64,000 bases of DNA, from assembly GCF_002893765.1 (NCBI RefSeq), contig NZ_CP025938.1, positions 248,001 to 312,000 on the forward strand. The letters are read 5' to 3'. This DNA comes from Tamlana carrageenivorans (lineage in GTDB: Bacteria; Bacteroidota; Bacteroidia; Flavobacteriales; Flavobacteriaceae). A program made the translations under genes and the position numbers. Positions 62,330-64,000 of this stretch are shown piece by piece. Each line of letters begins with the position of its first letter. Positions within the stretch are counted from its first letter, which is position 1. Under the pieces are notes generated by a model. That model saw only the letters and a list, made by a program, of their open reading frames with translations. It was not told the origin of the DNA and ran no database searches.

Positions 62330-62896
62330 TTGAATGCGATTCAGGAAGCGTATTTTGAAAGGGATACCGATTGGTTTGATTGGCTTGTTAAAAATCACAA
62401 CAAAGAAAAAGGGGTCTACTTGATTTTTTACAAACTAGAAACCAACATCCCCACCATGCGTTGGGAAGAGGCTGTAAAAGTAGCCTTATGCTTTGGTTGG
62501 ATAGACTCCAAAGTACAAAGCTTAGGTGACGGCAAAAGACGTCAATATTTTTGTCAGAGAAACCCTAAAAGCAGCTGGAGTGCTATCAATAAAAAATAAG
62601 TAAACGAACTCATTGAGGCTAACTTAATGCAGGAATCTGGATTTAAGGCTATTGAAATAGCTAAAGAGTCGGGAGCCTGTACCGTCATGGACGATGTTCA
62701 AAACGGCGTTATTCCAAAAGAACTTCAAGACGCATTCAATAAAAATCCACAAGCCTATAAAAATTATAAAAACTTCGCTAAGGGCTACCAAAAATCGTAT
62801 TTATTTTATCTCGAAAGTGCTAAGCGAGAAGCCACCAAAAAGAAAAGAATAAACAAAATTATAGAACTTTGTGAGGCAAATAAAAAGATGCGTTAG
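62330..62896 (+). pseudogene. YdeI/OmpD-associated family protein, in-frame stop
   Basis: Starts at a TTG 3 bp after the aminopeptidase stop and reads NAIQEAYFERDTDWFDWLVK and WEEAVKVALCFGWIDSKVQS, the YdeI-type motif. A TAA at 62597-62599 interrupts the frame after AINKK. The same frame then continues VNELIEANLMQESGFKAIEI to 62896. Relatives read KKxVxELI here, so a single base change (for example TAT/TAC to TAA) explains it. The full length would be about 188 residues. A restart at the ATG 62627 could give only the C-terminal half. Confidence 0.85.
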
Positions 62897-62898
62897 TT

Positions 62899-62931
62899 TG
62901 AGGCTTGAGGCTTGAGGCTTGAGGCTTGAGG
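62899..62931. repeat. TGAGGCT heptanucleotide tandem repeat
   Basis: Four perfect copies of TGAGGCT plus TGAGG. It lies between the pseudogene and the DUF4293 terminator. Copy number of such arrays is prone to slippage. Confidence 0.9.
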
Positions 62932-62984
62932 AAAGTTAAAAAAATCTGATAAAAGACTAAATTGAAATAAAATATATCGCACAA

Positions 62985-63011
62985 AAAAACCCAAGATCTT
63001 CACCTTGGGTT
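62985..63011 (-). terminator. Terminator after the DUF4293 gene
   Basis: AACCCAAG (62988-62995) pairs with CTTGGGTT (63004-63011), and seven T follow on the minus strand. Confidence 0.85.
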
Positions 63012-63040
63012 CACGCACTAATATTACTAAGATGTTAGGT

Positions 63041-63451
63041 TTATCGCAATCGATCTACAGATTTTACAAGATCTTCATCCTTCTTGATGGCCTTATTGGC
63101 TAAAGCTAAAAATACGATAGAAACAATAGGGAGAAGCATCCCAATACCTTTCTCAGAAACCGCCGTTTCTCCAGATACATTTAGAGATAAATACACAAAA
63201 AATCCTAATAAAAAAAAGTTTAATATGATGTTAAGGCGTCCCAACATAAACTGAGACTTCCTATTTTTGTAACGCAAGATAGAGGTTATAGAAAAAAGCG
63301 CTGAGGTTAAAAACATAAAGTAAATGTATGTGGTGTCATCGGCGTAAACTTTTACCCCATCGACAGTTTCCCACAAATTAAAGACAAAAATTAGTCCTCC
63401 AGAAACTCCAGCTGCTAGTAATAAATATATGGTTTGTATACGTTGTAACAT
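63041..63451 (-). CDS. DUF4293 membrane protein
   Basis: 136 residues, four membrane helices (about 6-26, 43-62, 72-92 and 104-122), opening MLQRIQTIYLLLAAGVSGGL, the DUF4293 hallmark. Bacteroidota-specific with no known function. I recall it beside rho in flavobacteria, as here (divergent, 184 bp apart). TATTTTTG box at 63474-63481. Confidence 0.85.
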   Translation of the reverse strand: MLQRIQTIYLLLAAGVSGGLIFVFNLWETVDGVKVYADDTTYIYFMFLTSALFSITSILRYKNRKSQFMLGRLNIILNFFLLGFFVYLSLNVSGETAVSEKGIGMLLPIVSIVFLALANKAIKKDEDLVKSVDRLR

Positions 63452-63473
63452 ATGATTTTTCTACTCTAAAAGG

Positions 63474-63481
63474 CAAAAATA
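63474..63481 (-). promoter_or_regulatory. TAnnTTTG -7 box of the DUF4293 gene
   Basis: TATTTTTG followed by GCC on the minus strand, about 23 bp upstream of the ATG at 63451. Confidence 0.5.
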
Positions 63482-63487
63482 AAAGAA

Positions 63488-63528
63488 TTAATGCAATAAA
63501 ATAAAATAAAGTTGTATAATTGCATTAA
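63488..63528. promoter_or_regulatory. Perfect 10-bp dyad between DUF4293 and rho
   Basis: TTAATGCAAT (63488-63497) is the exact reverse complement of ATTGCATTAA (63519-63528), 21-nt spacer. It covers the area upstream of the DUF4293 -7 box, so it may be an operator. Function unknown. Confidence 0.45.
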
Positions 63529-63635
63529 TAATTCTCAACAGTCGCAATTACAAGCGATTAAATCTTCAGAATAAATTCATTTTTTCAAAATAACACAAGT
63601 TAGTGTTCGATAACAACATATTCAATTAAACATCA

Positions 63636-64000
63636 ATGTTTGAAATTTCACAATTAAAAGAAAAAAAGCTAGCTGATTTACAGGAAATTGCTAAGAAATT
63701 GAACGTTCCTAAATTTCGTTCATTAAAAAAATTAGATCTTGTATACCAAATATTAGATCAGCAAGCTGCAGACCCTAAAGCGGTTAAAGCAGCTGTAACA
63801 CCAATAGAACCTATTGAACCAGCTAAAAATATAGAGGAAACGGACACAAAAACGGCAAAGCCAGCTGCTAGAAAACCTAGACAACGTGTTCAGAAAATAG
63901 TTAAAAACACCCCTCAAAAAGCAGAAGAAACTACTGCAGCACCAACCGATAATAAAGTGGAAGCTCCCGTTTCAGAACCAGTTAAAACCGAAACGGCTCC
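63636..64000 (+). CDS. rho: Transcription termination factor Rho, N-terminal part (runs off the window)
   Basis: Opens MFEISQLKEKKLADLQEIAK, then LNVPKFRSLKKLDLVYQILD, the SAP-like Rho N-terminal domain in its flavobacterial form. A lysine/proline/glutamate-rich low-complexity linker follows (AARKPRQRVQKIVKN and so on), which is the insertion typical of Bacteroidota Rho between the N-domain and the RNA-binding domain. At least 121 codons are present and the rest lies beyond 64000. The catalytic RecA domain is not in view. Confidence 0.9.
   Translation, partial: MFEISQLKEKKLADLQEIAKKLNVPKFRSLKKLDLVYQILDQQAADPKAVKAAVTPIEPIEPAKNIEETDTKTAKPAARKPRQRVQKIVKNTPQKAEETTAAPTDNKVEAPVSEPVKTETA

Noticed and set aside
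1..64000. CRISPR arrays, tRNA or rRNA genes, prophage
   Set aside because: No regularly spaced direct repeats, cloverleaf sequences, rRNA sequence or phage structural genes were recognised by eye. A tRNA or covariance-model scan would be the decisive check.

Overview
The window is chromosomal DNA of a low-GC member of the Bacteroidota, almost certainly Flavobacteriaceae. The evidence is a protein with a type IX secretion (T9SS) C-terminal sorting domain, the zinc-less L31 type B protein, DUF4199 and DUF4293 proteins, flavobacterial-type lipoproteins, a CarB of about 950 residues, and many promoters of the Bacteroidota form TTTG-N19-TAnnTTTG. The genus cannot be fixed from the sequence alone.

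Layout. (1) 64-7283 is a corrinoid salvage block: cobU-cobT-cobS-cobC, a divergent pair (cupin and PP-loop ATPase), and a BtuFCD-type ABC importer. No corrin-ring synthesis genes are present here. (2) 7438-20797 is mostly housekeeping: a TPR protein, rmuC, a thioesterase, a T9SS beta-helix protein, carB, rpmH (L34, only 53 codons), a lytic transglycosylase and mtaB. (3) 20950-31295 holds a peptide-type solute-binding lipoprotein, tandem YhhN-like membrane proteins, a GlmU-like protein, L31, a GT2 glycosyltransferase, a phosphohexomutase and an MsbA-type exporter. (4) 31615-35652 holds an ECF sigma factor with a probable membrane partner and a Spy/CpxP-like protein, then a BNR lipoprotein and an rRNA m5C methyltransferase. 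(5) 37256-45577 is a minus-strand fatty-acid beta-oxidation cluster (fadD, marR, fadN, fadA, an S23-type four-helix gene, fadE). (6) 46017-50742 is a pyruvate formate-lyase module: pflB, pflA and a DUF3360 membrane protein. (7) 50841-54533 is purL. (8) About 54719-59288 is an insertion-sequence graveyard: an IS982 fragment cut by a frameshifted IS21-type element, abutted by an IS4-family element. A second, nearly identical and inverted copy of that IS4 element lies at 35798-37171. (9) 59306-64000 holds M28 and M1 peptidases, a YdeI-like pseudogene, DUF4293 and the start of rho.

Main observation. pflB and the DUF3360 gene each have an FNR-like dyad (CTGAYNNNNATCAG). In both cases its centre is exactly 29.5 bp upstream of the first base of a TAnnTTTG box, which puts it near -41, the class II activator position. 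This predicts one anaerobic or redox regulon joining pyruvate formate-lyase, its activase and an uncharacterised transporter. It also moves the DUF3360 start codon to 49240. A second regulatory site is an 11-bp perfect dyad over the -7 box of the MarR gene in the fad cluster.
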